The notes under the pieces: generated by a model
Told to the model about the DNA's origin: nothing
The model's database searches: none
What the model saw: only the letters and a program-made list of their open reading frames with translations
NCBI GenBank assembly: GCA_012064385.1
Contig: QRDG01001969.1
Location: 74,133 to 138,132 of the forward strand
DNA from: Puccinellia tenuiflora
Taxonomy: Eukaryota > Streptophyta > Magnoliopsida > Poales > Poaceae
Direction: 5' to 3'
DNA: 64,000 nt
Position numbers and translations under genes: made by a program
Shown here: in pieces, positions 33,744-45,465 of the stretch
How the letters are laid out: each line of letters opens with the position of its first letter
Numbering within the stretch: position 1 is the stretch's first letter

Positions 33744-36700
33744 TCAATAGGTTGTGTGGAGGGCATTGGCGACTTGGCTATCATTTGAAGAATTAAGGGA
33801 TCTTCATGTTTATATTTCATCAAGCCAAGCCAATTGGATTATCACATATCTACCTCATATCCAATGCTCCTTCTTGCGGTAACTTATATTTAAATTATAT
33901 ATACATTGAAAGTTGCTTGCCCCCTAGCATGTGTTAGTTTTGTTCCTAGCATGTGCTTGTATATGTTGTGCTTATTACTTACCTTGAGCAATCAAGTTTG
34001 TGTATGTTAATGTGCGCTCCATATATGTGTAAACTTTGTGTTGAGTCCTTATTGGATCTTGTGTTGATTTCAATGGGCTCTTTTGAGAAATTAATGGACT
34101 ATCCCATTTTGGGGGAGTGATATGCTTTGTGCACTTCACTAACCTAAAAATGTGTGTATATGAGTAACACCACCTAGTATTGATATATCAAGATTATCTA
34201 GTAACTATGTGGTGTGTCATACTCATGAGAAATTCAAATTCTATAATGTCTATTAATTATCTCTATTTGATTTTATTTGCCTCTTGTTAAGAAGAAATGA
34301 ATTATCACATTGTGGGGGAGTAATAAGCTATGTGCATATTACAATCCTACAAAATGTGAACATTTGAGGTTTGCCATTTAGATTTGATATTGTAAATTAT
34401 CTTATTCCTATGTGGCATATTAGCTCGAACAAGTTCCAATTTGCTTTTTAGCTATCTTTTGGCTCTTGTTTGTGTGAGTTTGCTTGGTGTGGTTTTTTCT
34501 CTAATATGCATTTCCATACATTAGTTGAGAAACCATTTGTTCCATATTATTCTAACCATGGCCTTGCCGGTTGGTTTGAATAGTTGTAACTACCAACAAA
34601 CCTTATTAAAATATGGTGTTTTATTACTTATCTCTTGCCATATGTTTTATCTTGTGAGGATATTCTTGGATACATCTTATCATCGGGAAAATAATTCCAA
34701 ATGGTCACTGTCCTTGGACAATCCATATTTATGTTTGTGATAGAATATTTTTGATTATCCTTACATTGGCATTGTCTTTTATTTGCCCCATCTCTTGCCA
34801 AAATATTTATTTTGACTCCCATTGCCTTCCTTGCCTCTTGCATGGATCCTAATTTTCAATTGGTAGTGTTTAGTATTGTAAATAAAATATGAAGAGTAAT
34901 GATCCCTTGTGCGTGCATTTTGTATTCAAATGCAAATATCAAAAATAATGCATGAATTTTGGGGGAGCATTCCTTTTTATTTAGAACACTATTCTATCTA
35001 TCAATATTTGATCCTTTCAATTGGCAGTTGATTTCTATCATATGTGTTTATGGAAGACAAATCTTTTTCTCTTGATGCTTTGTGCCATCATTAAAAGTGT
35101 AGAGGGTGTTTGGTTTATTTGGTGTATACTTGCTCTCTCTTGGGAGTCTTGCTTTCTCATTCCCCGTTTTATGTTCTATCTCCTTGAATGAGGAAAGACA
35201 TTCGAGCATCTCTCCTTTTGTCTGTTATGCTCATCGGCATTGCTTTGGTACCTTCAATTGGTATTAATTGGGATTTATTATCTCCTCCATAGATATTTGT
35301 TCCAATTGATGTTGATCATGGGAGTTTTGATACCTTATTGATTTATTTTACTTTACTTGATTCCGGTCAAGTATTATCCTCTTCTTGGTATCTTTTCTCC
35401 TTGTGGTATCTTATTCCCAATGGGTGTCTTATCTCTCATGTGTTGTTTGATTTGATTCCTATTGGTATCTCACTTCATGTGTTGATGTGTTTTGGAATCA
35501 ATCATTTGTTTGATTTGATTTTTCATCAATCATTTGTTGATTTGATTTTTCCTCAATCATGTGTTGATTTGGACTTTGATATAATTTGGACAACCTTTTT
35601 GTGTCACACCTTGGTGTGCTCTCTTCTTGGTTTACTTGGTGTTTGTGTCCAATTTGTATCTCTCTTGGTTCTCATGAGTCTATGCATGTATATGTACTAG
35701 TATGTATATTTTATGGCATGCTAGTCTTTTAGTTCCAATATATAGGGGATACTCCACCAAATCCTAAACCGGCTAAGATATGCATGAAATTCAATTTCAT
35801 ATCTATATGCACATATTTATGCGGAGTGTTTCCTATATATTGTAGTTTATCTAACTACTATGGGACCAAATGAGTTTGGGAACCATTTTGTGCTTAAATT
35901 GTGTTTTAGGTACAATGGAGATACATTGGATGCTTGCCTCATTCATAAGGAAGGTGTTCTCACCGTGTGATTATTGGAGTCAAGCTTTGATGATAAACAA
36001 ATCCTCATCTTCTTCATCATCAATGTATCTCTGTAACAAGTATCTACTTCATGCATACTTTTCTAGTTTCAACCTTGTGTAGGTTGTTTCTTAGCATGAA
36101 AGCTCCTATTTTGCAATTGTTGTGGTTTTTGGCTTGTTTCCTTCGCTTGATATATCTTTACGACATTTGTGAAGAAATTGCAAAAACCTTTTTCTTCAAT
36201 TGGTATTATTTGTTTATGATACTTGTTGCCTATCTCAAAGCATCTTCACTATCTCTCGTTTTCTTAGTGATATGTGTGATGTCTTTGATATTTTTGAAGT
36301 TCATTTATATACAATGAGATAAATTTGAGCTATGTGCTATGCTTTTAAGCAATAATCTCTTTTGTATATTCATGACTTCCCTTTTGGATACCATGGTTTC
36401 CACTTTATCAACCATCTCATATGTGCAAGTTTCTTTGTGGATGTATATCATCAATGATTTGTCTACTTAGAAACCTATACATATGAGAGAGGTCACCTTT
36501 TAGTTGGTATCCTAATTCTTTTGAGCTACCTTGCTTTTATCTATAATTATTTAGTGGCTCCAAAATTGTCTCATGAGTGCTTGTCTCATTTTTATTGGTA
36601 TCTTTGCGCACTCAAGTTCTATTAAAGATCTTTGACTTCATGCTTATCATGGTGAGCATGTTGATTTTTATTGGCTAAATGCTCTCACTAGCCTTTGGCA

Positions 36701-37546
36701 TTTTCAATTGGTTTTAGTTTCCAATTGGTATCCCTAAGCTTGTGAACATACTCATTTAAAGATCTTCCTTTTATCTCGGTTGGGCCTATCCTATGTTGAA
36801 CCTTCAAAAATTGGTATCCTTGAGTTTGTAAACATATTTTTTTGAAAAATATTCTTTGTAAGTTGTGTGTGTCAATACTTGATATATAACTTATCTCCAT
36901 TTGGTTAAGACTATGTGTCTTACCAAATTAATTGTCTTGCACACACACATACTCTTGGTTGGAACTTTCTTGATAGTTTCTCTTAATAGGTATCTCCTTA
37001 TGGTCAACCACATCTTTAGTGCAAGTGCTTTGGTTTGCTTTAATTTTTACATCCTTGCACTTGGTGAGTGTTCTAGATGATTTTGGGGGAGCAAGGATTC
37101 CATATTAGTGCACTCCTCAGTAGAGCATGAACATTGGGGAGCTTCTCCATTTTTATTTAGAACTCTCGCCTTGGATCTTTTTGATTGCTTTTCTCCTTTG
37201 TGGAGATGTTTAGAATGATTTCATCCTTTTGCAATTTTTGGATCCTCAATATAGTTTGATTTCCTCTAATTATTCGTCAATGAATATGTGCATTTGATTC
37301 CACTCACATTTTGAGAAATGCACACTTTATGGAGGAATTCATATTATATTGGCTTTCTAAATTTTTCTTCCCATTTCGGCAATCGATGCCAATGGGGGAG
37401 AAGTTTAGAGGGTTTAAGGGAACTTGGGTTTTATGCTTTTGTTGCATTTGCCTTTAATGCGCTTTGCATCCTTGCTTGTTTGTCTTGCAAGGTTGCTATA
37501 TTCATTATATAAACCCTCTTAAAAGGGATTGTCATCAATTACAAAA
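33744..37546 (+). other. Long non-coding tail of element B
   Basis: 3.8 kb of T-rich DNA with no domain-bearing ORF, where a Copia or Gypsy element would carry pol. It contains five TTGGTATC octamers (35385, 36504, 36595, 36725, 36811) and several GGGGGAG strings (for example 34313, 34964) resembling the polypurine tract. Confidence 0.75.
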
Positions 37547-37557
37547 ATGGGGGAGAT
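37547..37557 (+). other. Polypurine tract of element B
   Basis: ATGGGGGAGAT directly before the 3' LTR, the expected plus-strand primer. Confidence 0.85.
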
Positions 37558-39973
37558 TGAAAGTGCATGGTTGCCCCCATGTGTTGTTTTGGTAATTAAT
37601 GACAATCTCTATGGACTAATGTGTGCTTTGAGTTATATTTGTAGTGTTGGTCCATAAGGAATGCTTGAACTCCATATGTTGGAGTCAAGGCTAAAAGAAG
37701 AAGATTATATGTTGATCATGGCTAAGTGCAAGTTGATCAACATACAAGATAAGGTGTTGATCCGTATCGAATGCTTGAACTCCATATGTTGGAATCGAAG
37801 CTAAAAGAAGAAGAGTATATGTTGATCAAGGCTAAGTGCAAGTTGATCAACATACAAGATAAGGGCAAGTGAAGATATGCGAAAGAGTGTCTCTCCCATA
37901 TTGGTGTATGGGGGAGCAATATGCGAGGCTTCACCGAGCGGAGCGTAATCAAGAAAGGTGATCCACTTGAGAGGAGATCAAGATCGTCATCATCTAGCTC
38001 AAGTGGAATGCGCAAGGCAAAGGTATGATCTTGATAGGGTTTCTATTTTACCGGTCTCGCCGTGTAATTGGGAGACCGGGTTTTAGGATAGCTAACCGTA
38101 CTATCAAGAGGGGCTCTCAAGTGAGCTTTAGCGTATCGGTCGTAGAGAGCTCAAACCTTTACATCATTGGCATCATCTTTATTGGTTCTTATGTGTCTCT
38201 TATCATGGTGTGGTCTTGGTGCTTGTCGTGCTTGTCATGACAAGGCTAAGATCATCGAAAACGGTTTTCATATGCGTCTTCCATTGCGTTTTCGATATTA
38301 GAAATATTGTCGGTTTGTCCTTAAGAAATTATCCACACATACATGTGTTGAGAATTTATCTCTTAATTGTTTTCAAATATTTCCAAGGATAGTTACTATC
38401 ATCCTCTTTCCAACAAAATTGGTTTCACCTCTTCCGGACTTCATTTGCAAAAGATATGACGGTTCCGGTTTGCAAGAAAGAGGTTTAACCTTTCCTCATT
38501 TTCTATTATAATATATTATTGGACTATGATGTTTTTCTGCATAATCTTGTAGTTCTTGTTGTGGTGATTCCAACGAGTCCAAGATTATCAAAAACGGAGT
38601 CCGGATACAAAAGTTATTGCATTTCCGGCATCGGACATTTTCTAGACAGAAAAAGAAAAGAAAAGAAAGAAAAAAGGGAAACGACCTACCCAGCATGGCC
38701 GGGGGATGGCCGGGGCATGGCCGGGCCCTCTCTGTTGCATGGCCGGCCATGATCGCTGGGCCAGGCCGGCCAGGCCGGCCTCCCTCCTCCGGCTGCCCGA
38801 AATTTGGCCTAACGGCCATATTTTGGCTCCCCTTTTTAAGGGGTCTTCTTCCCCATTTCATCCCTAACCTTTTGCCAACTCTTGAGCTCATTTTCCTCCA
38901 TTGTTGCCATCCCTTTGAGCTTTGCTATCTCTCAATCCCTCCTATAGTTCTTGATAGTTTTTTAGGGAAAAGAGAGAGGAGGTCTAGATCCGCGTTTCCA
39001 CCGATTGATTTCTCCTCTAAGTGAGGGGAACACTTTGGATCTAGATCTTTGGAGTTTCTTGGTGTTTCTCCTTGTTCTTCCTCTCAAATCCCTCCCAAGC
39101 ATTAGTTGCTTTGGTTGGATTCGGGTTGGAAGAACTTGACCACTTAGTGTGTTCTTGCCATTGCATTAGTTGCATCGGTTTGAGTTCTCCACGGTGATTC
39201 GTGGAAGTGAAGTTGAGAAGCTTGTTCCTCTTGGGTGCTTTGGTGCCCTAGAGCTTGTTCCTCTAGGGCACGTTGGTACCCTAGACGGTTGTTGATTTCT
39301 CGGAGTCTTGGTGGCTCACGGGATTTGTTGGGAGCCTCCAATTAGGTTGTGGAGGGAGGCCCAACCTTGTTTGCTTCGGAGCTTTGGTAGCTACGAAGAC
39401 ATTGCCGGGAGCCACCAATTGAGTTGTGGTGTGTGCCTCGGCCTTGGGCATCGAGTCTTGGTGGCTCGGTGCATTTGGTGAAGACCCTCCAACTTGTGGA
39501 GTGAGCTTCACCCTTGTAAAGGTTCTAGTTGTCAACCTCAACGGCAACATAGTGACAAGTGTCTCGCCACATTGGTGGTAAGACACAACGGAGATACGGT
39601 GTGCCATATCAAGGCTACTCGGTGTTTCACATTGGTGAACACCGCGCCGCTCCAACGGAGACTAGCTTCCATTGGGAAGTGAACTTCGGGATAAATCATC
39701 GTCTCCAAGTGCCTCGGTATTTCTATACCCGAGCTTCTTACTTATGCTATTTACTTTGTGTTAGACATTGAGCTTAAAGTCATATACCTTGCTATCACCT
39801 AGTTGATTATATTGCTTAGCATAAGTTGTTGGTGCACATAGGTGAACCTAGCTAGTTTAGGTTTTGGCTTGATAAATTAAACGTTAGTTTTATTACGCAT
39901 TTATTCAAGCCTTAACCGTAATAATTTTAAATCGCCTATTCACCCCCCTCTAGGCGATATCCGTGTCCTTTCA
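37558..39973 (+). repeat. 3' LTR of element B (2416 bp)
   Basis: Matches the 5' LTR with few substitutions. The 31-bp net length gain comes mainly from extra GGCCGG-type units near 38710-38780, plus single-base indels. Ends CTTTCA before the CGTAT duplication. Confidence 0.93.
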
Positions 39974-39978
39974 CGTAT

Positions 39979-40615
39979 TTTCATCAATTGCAAAAAGGTC
40001 CCCATCAAGCTTTGGCGATTTAAAAGAGGCACCAGGACATTTTTATAAATTCCACAAAAAATCATATAGGCCTCCCTTGTCCTTTAGAAGCTTCACAAAA
40101 ATTGGTGAGGCAAAATAAAAAGTTTTGGCCAACATTTGTTCACAGGGTTTAATTGAAGGCATTTTTGATATTTTCCACAATTCATTTATTTGGAGTATTT
40201 AAACATTTCCAAAAATATTGAAAATATTCTTGGAGGCCCTCACAATAATATTGAAGCTCCCCATGATTTTAGTTTGAATTTTGGGAAAGCTTAACTTGGT
40301 TTCAAAAATAGAAATTGAATTGAACCAATTTGAATTCTCAATTTCATTTCTTATTTGCCAATATTTAGAAATTGAGAATTGGTTTCAAAAAGTAAACTTG
40401 GAACTTCCTAAACCATTTGTAAGTCCAAGAATGATTTGGTTTGCTAAGTTGAGCATTTGCATTGTTTGGATGTTGGGAAGTTTGTCTCCCCATTTCACTT
40501 TGTTTCCAAGTGAAAGTTAGGAATGGCAAATACATATGGATGCTATGATGCAAACATGAAAACAAAAAGTGGAAAAATTCTTCGTATTTTTCATTACCAA
40601 GTTGGGGCTGTTACA
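39979..40615 (-). repeat. 3' LTR of element C, proximal part
   Basis: Continuation of the LTR after element B, matching 48664-49298. Ends GGGGCTGTTACA. With 25747-28954 it totals about 3845 bp, against 3833 bp for the other LTR. Confidence 0.92.
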
Positions 40616-40630
40616 ATTCTACCTCCCTTA
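40616..40630 (-). other. Polypurine tract of element C
   Basis: The minus strand reads TAAGGGAGGTAGAAT directly before the 3' LTR. Confidence 0.7.
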
Positions 40631-40651
40631 CAGGAATCTCGTCCCGAGATT

Positions 40652-40945
40652 CTAGGCTTGATTGAAGAAGGCGGGATATTCCTGAAGAAGACTAGTTTCT
40701 CGCTCCCATGTGGCTTCTTCCTCGGAATGGTTCGACCATTGAACTTTTAGGAACTTGATAGTCTTGTTGCGGGTTTTCCTCTCCGCTTCATCCAAGATGC
40801 GGATAGGATGCTCGCGATAGGTCAAATCCTCCTGAATGTCCAACGCTTCATGATCAACCCCACGGATTGGATCCTTGAAGCAACGACGGAGTTGGGAAAC
40901 ATGGAACACATCATGCACATCCGGGAAAATTGGAGGGTAGCTCAA
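40652..40945 (-). pseudogene. Element C integrase tail with chromodomain
   Basis: Starts with the GPY/F-following segment DVFHVSQLRRCFKDP. The chromodomain-like stretch YREHPIRILDEAERKTRN, KFLKVQWSNHSEEEATWE follows and ends near LLQEYPAFF. In chromoviruses this module directs integration to certain chromatin. A frameshift near 40930 separates it from the upstream integrase frame. Confidence 0.85.
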
Positions 40946-42647
40946 GTTGATAGGAGAGATCTCCTCGCTTGGCTAGGACGGTGAAAGGGCCAACATAGCG
41001 AGGTGCCAATTTGCCCTTGATTCCGAAGCGACGAACGCCTCGGAGAGGAGAGACTCGAAGATAGGCCTTGTCACCAATTTCATAGTGGACCTCTTGATGA
41101 TGCTTGTCATAAAAGTTTTTCTGCCGGGATTGAGCAGCCTTGAGATTTTCCCGAATGATACGGACCTTCTCCTCGGCTTCATTGATCATATCAGGACCGA
41201 AGAGTGACCTCTCTCCGGTTTCAGACCAATTGAGAGGAGTCCGGCATTTTCTCCCATAAAGGATCTCAAAGGGAGCCATTTGCAAACTGGCTTGGTAGCT
41301 ATTGTTGTAGGAGAACTCAGCGAGGGGGAGGTATTTCTCCCAACCCTTACCGAAGGAGATGACACACGCCCGGAGCATGTCCTCAAGAACTGGGTTCACC
41401 CTTTCAGTTTGGCCATCAGTCTAAGGGTGGTAAGCAGTGCTCAGTTTCAAACGGGTTCCCAAAGCACTTTGGAAACTCTGCCAGAATTTGGATACAAATA
41501 GACTTCCTCGGTCCGATATGATGCTCAAAGGGATACCATGGAGAGGAAAAATCTGTGCAAGGTACAACTCGGCTAGTTGCTTGGCGGTTATATCCTCACG
41601 AACGGGGAGGAAGTGGGCGACCTTGGATAGGCGATCAATGACTACCCAAATGGCATTGTTACCCCTTTGTGATCTTGGAAAACCGGTAATGAAATCCGTA
41701 CCAATTTCATCCCATTTCCATTCAGGAATGGCTATGGGACGAAGAGTACCAGCTGGCCTTTGATGTTCAGCCTTCACTCGGCGGCAGACGTCGCATTCAG
41801 CCACATACTCGGCGATCTCGCGCTTCATGCAAGACCACCAGAATTGCCGGCGAAGATCTTGGTACATTTTGGTGCTACCCGGATGAATAGAGATGGGTGA
41901 CTCATGAGCTTCTGAGAGGATCAACTCTTTTGTGTTTCCACTCTTGGGCACCACTAAACGGTCACCGAAATAGACAACACCATTGTCATCAACCGAGAAA
42001 CAATTGGCCTTCCCATTAGCTATCTTCTCCTTGATCTCTAGGATTTCAGCATCATTTTGCTGGGCGGCCTTGATATCATCCTCGAGAGTGGATTTGATCT
42101 CGAGGTTAGCTAGGAAACCGGAAGGAACAATTTCCAGATTCAACCTAGCAAACTCCTCATGAAGAGCAGGTTGGGCCTTTTCAACCATCACGGTGTTGCA
42201 ATAGGCCTTGCGACTCAAAGCATCGGCCACGACATTGGCCTTACCGGGTTGATAATTGAGGGTCACATCATAGTCTTTGATCAATTCCAGCCATCTTCTC
42301 TGCCTCAAGTTCAGATCCGGCTGGGTGAAGAGATACTTCAGACTTTGATGGTTGGAGTAGATCTCGCAACGGTTGCCCAACAGGTAGGGCCTCCATTGCT
42401 TTAGAGCATGTACCACGGCGGCAAGCTCCAAATCATGAGTTGGATAATTTTGCTCATGCGGTTTGAGTTGACGGGAGGCATAGGCGACCACATGGCCTTC
42501 TTGCGTCAAAACACATCCCAAGCCTTGGAGAGATGCATCACAATAGAGGACAAAGTCCTTGTCGGTGTCGGGAAGGACAAGCACCGGAGTGGTGGTGAGC
42601 TTGACCTTGAGAGTTTGGAAAATTTCTTCAGCCTTGTCTGACCACAC
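40911..42647 (-). pseudogene. Element C RNase H and integrase (one in-frame stop)
   Basis: Minus-strand frame 42647-41421, then 41399-40911 in the same frame after a TAG at 41421-41423. RNase H motifs: YCDASLQGLG, ELAAVVHALKQWRPYL and the D of VADALSRK. Integrase: zinc-binding HHCC with the pair CDVCRR, then the catalytic core with GTDFITGFPRSQRGN, SDRGSLFVSKFW and, after the stop, the Glu-containing segment and the GPF-type block (RYVGPFTVLAK). The stop is TAG where the HP-TDGQ context predicts Gln. Confidence 0.88.
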
Positions 42648-42650
42648 AAA

Positions 42651-43175
42651 TTATTTATTCTTCTTGAGGAGGTCAATCAATGCCTTGGCTATTTTGGAAA
42701 ATCCCTCGATGAATCGGCGGTAATAACCTGCCAATCCAAGGAAGCTTCGGATATCTTTGGCGGACTTGGGAGTTGGCCAATCCAGGATTGCCTGAATCTT
42801 GTCTGGTATCACCGCTACTCCAGCAGCCGACACCACGTGACCGAGGAAAATGAGCTCTTTTAGCCAAAACTCACACTTGGAGAACTTGGCATAGAGGCGG
42901 TGATCTCGAAGCTTGGTCAGGACTAGTCGAAGATGCTCAGCATGTTCGTCTTCGGTTTTGGAGTAGACAAGGATGTCATCGATGTAAATAATGACAAACT
43001 TGTCTAGGTACTCGTGGAAGATGGAGTTCATCAGCCTCATGAATATAGCCGGAGCATTGGTGAGGACGAAGGACATGACGGTGTACTCATATAACCCATA
43101 GCGGGTAGTGAAGGCCGTCTTTGGAATATCCTCCTTTCGGATTTTAATCTGATGGTAGCCTGACCTCAGATCCAT
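42651..43175 (-). pseudogene. Element C reverse transcriptase, central part
   Basis: Starts MDLRSGYHQIKI, then TAFTTRYGLYEYTVM and the catalytic YIDDILVYSKT, followed by LGHVVSAAGV and SFLGLAGYYRRFI. The usual MPFGLTNAP block reads MSFVLTNAP, so two conserved residues are changed. It ends at a TAA at 42651-42653; the RNase H frame continues in register immediately after it. Confidence 0.88.
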
Positions 43176-43202
43176 CTTAGAGAATACCGTTGCACCAGCC
43201 AG

Positions 43203-44174
43203 CTAATCGAACAAGTCAGTTATTCTGGGAATTGGATACTTGTTCTTGATGGTCACCGCATTCAAAGGGCGGTAATCAACAACCAGACGAGGAACATTTG
43301 TATCCCTCTTCTTGACAAAGATGACCGGGTAGCCCCAAGGTGAGCTACTCGGCCGGATGAATTCTTTTTCTAGCAGCTCATCAAGTTGCTTCTTTAATTC
43401 GGTTAGCTCTTCCATTGGCATGCGGTAGGGCCTTTTGGAAACTGGAGCGGTTCCCGGAACCAACTCAATCACAAACTCCACGCTGCGATCAGGTGGCATA
43501 CCGGGCAATTCCTCCAGAAAAACATTGGGGAAATCACACACCACTGCAACTTCATGCATTTCTGGCGGTGTGGTTCCTTCCAGGAAACACAAGCTGATCT
43601 CCGGTGAGAGTGGAGTGGCAGTGGAGGGAATTGCGGACGAGGGTGACCAATAACTCACCAGCCCGACGGTTGGGTGGATCACGGTGACAGACTTGGCAGC
43701 ACAGTCCAGATTGGCCTGATATTTGACTAACCAATCCATCCCCAGGATTACATCTAGCCCTTCTGACTTCAGTGCTATTAGCTGGAACGGGAAAGACCAA
43801 TAGCCTATGGTAATCTGAACCTCGGAAGTAACCCACTTGGTTTGCCAACGAGACCCTGGTGTTTTAACCACTAGTGGGGAGTCCATGTTCTCAAACATTA
43901 TTTGATGGTTGTGTGCAAATGCTATTGATATGAATGAATGCGATGCTCCAGAATCAAACAAGACTGAAGCAGGGTAATCATTGATTCGAAGCGTACCCAT
44001 GAGAACTCCGGGGTCCTCCTCAACGCCTTCAGCCAAGACGTGGTTCAGGCAGCCACGGCTGACAGTGGTAGCCTTGGCGGCTGGGGTAGAGGGTGCTGGA
44101 GCAGGTGCTGTGGTAGCCGGTGCCTTCTGGGGACACTCCCTGGAGTAGTGCCCGGCTAGCCACAAGCGAAGCAA
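43203..44174 (-). pseudogene. Element C zinc knuckle, protease and start of reverse transcriptase
   Basis: Begins at the end of the gag knuckle (LAGHYSRECPQ). The aspartic protease has the active-site motif VLFDSGASHSFIS. The first RT block (KRPYRMPMEELTELKKQLDE, then RPSSSPWGYPVIFVKK) follows. It ends in a TAG at 43203-43205 where the DLFD-LAGA context predicts Gln. A frameshift near 44180 separates it from the gag frame. Confidence 0.88.
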
Positions 44175-44182
44175 GTGAGCCC

Positions 44183-45070
44183 CTATGGTGCAGGCAGCCG
44201 GGGTCGAAAACCGCCTCCAGCCGCACCCAAGGTCGAAGTAGCTGGGCGAGGCGGAGGTGGCAAGTACCCGGTGGGCTTCGGTGCGGAGGGTGCCTTAGGC
44301 ACAGCGCTGAAGGGCACAAATACCTGGCGCTTCTTGCCCTCAGAAGAAGAGGAGCTCTGGTTGTCGGTGGAAGCTGGCCTCTTGGAAGCCTCCAGCTCCT
44401 TCCTACCCTGCTCCATGGTGAGATCCTGGTTGTAGAGCTCCTGGTAGGAGGTGAACTTGAAGGGTAGGAGCTCGTATCGGAGACGAGGTGCGAGCCCCTT
44501 GCGGAAGAGGTATTGCTTGTCCTCATCATTCGTCACGTCCCGCGGGCCATAACGGGAGAGGTGGTTGAACTCCCGCCCATAGGCTTGGACATCCATGCGT
44601 CCCTGGGTCAAGTCCAGGAACTCCCTCCTCTTGAGCTCCATGATGGGCTTGGGGATGTACGCCGCACGAAAAGCGACGCGGAAATCCTCCCAAATGAAGA
44701 CATGGCCCACGGCAAACATTGCCACGTGGCTCTCCCACCAGGAGCCGGCAGCTCCATTCTACAGATAGGTGGCGAAATTGACTTGTTCCGCCACCGGAAC
44801 GTGAAGAGCGGCAAACTTGCGCTCTAGAGCCCGAAGCCAATCATCCGCATCAAGCGGCTCCTTAGCTTCAGAGAAAGTGGGAGGTTGGGACCGCAAGAAC
44901 TCGGTGAGAGTGGTGCAGTCCGTGTTCCTCCTGGCCCCTTGCTGCACCAGCTGCTCGAGCAGACGCTCATTGCGCAGCCGGTTCTCCTCGATGGCCATCA
45001 GGACCTCCGCCATTGAGGGTGGCGGCGGTGCATCAGGGTTGCTTTGTTCCCCACGACGGGTAGGAGCCAT
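44183..45070 (-). pseudogene. Element C gag
   Basis: Starts at ATG 45070 (MAPTRRGEQ), continues with the retrotransposon gag domain (LDADDWLRALERKF, then the block with AYIPKPIMELKRREFLDL and YGREFNHLSRYGP), and ends in a Ser/Pro-rich segment. A TAG at 44759-44761 interrupts it in frame. Start, length and motifs fit the Tekay gag. Confidence 0.85.
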
Positions 45071-45450
45071 TCTGAAGATATGGAACAAGGACATAGTTAG
45101 TAACCAAATTCCGACAGATAGGTTAGATCATTAGGGTCCTTGCAGATATAGAGATTTGAGATGCAATAACACAAAGATAGATTTAGGCAACCACAGTGAC
45201 ATCACGTCATCGCGGCGATTGCAATTGGATACAACGGACTCGAGACTTAACTGGACGGTAGGAACCCAAGCCCCGAGAACCTAAACATCGACACCAAGCA
45301 GAAAACAAATAGAGATAAGAAGAGTAGAGCGAGTTGGATGAGGAGTAAAAAGAATCCTAAGAAGGTTTTCACAACTCATTTTTAGGTTATAAATAATTTT
45401 CAACTAGACTCAACATCGACCAATAGAAAGGGTTTCCTACAGGCAGTCCT

Positions 45451-45463
45451 GCTCTGATACCAA
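45451..45463 (-). other. Primer-binding site of element C
   Basis: The minus strand reads TTGGTATCAGAGC two bases inside the 5' LTR, complementary to initiator Met-tRNA. Confidence 0.9.
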
Positions 45464-45465
45464 CT

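Larger units (their letters stand above)
28955..39973 (+). mobile_element. Element B: complete gag-only LTR retrotransposon (TR-GAG type), 11.0 kb
   Basis: Termini TGAAAGTGCATGG and GTGTCCTTTCA, flanked by CGTAT on both sides (28950-28954 and 39974-39978). The other LTR of element C supplies the empty site (GGCCGTATTTTCAT near 48655), confirming the limits. Layout: 5' LTR, Met-tRNA primer site, gag, about 3.8 kb non-coding tail, polypurine tract, 3' LTR. No enzyme domain is encoded, so mobilisation would need another element's proteins. LTRs differ mainly by small indels, consistent with its being the youngest layer here. Confidence 0.93.

Noticed and set aside
35338..36317. Leu/Phe/Cys-rich ORFs that resemble membrane proteins
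   Set aside because: They come from the T-rich non-coding tail of element B; similar apparent hydrophobicity follows from T-rich codons.
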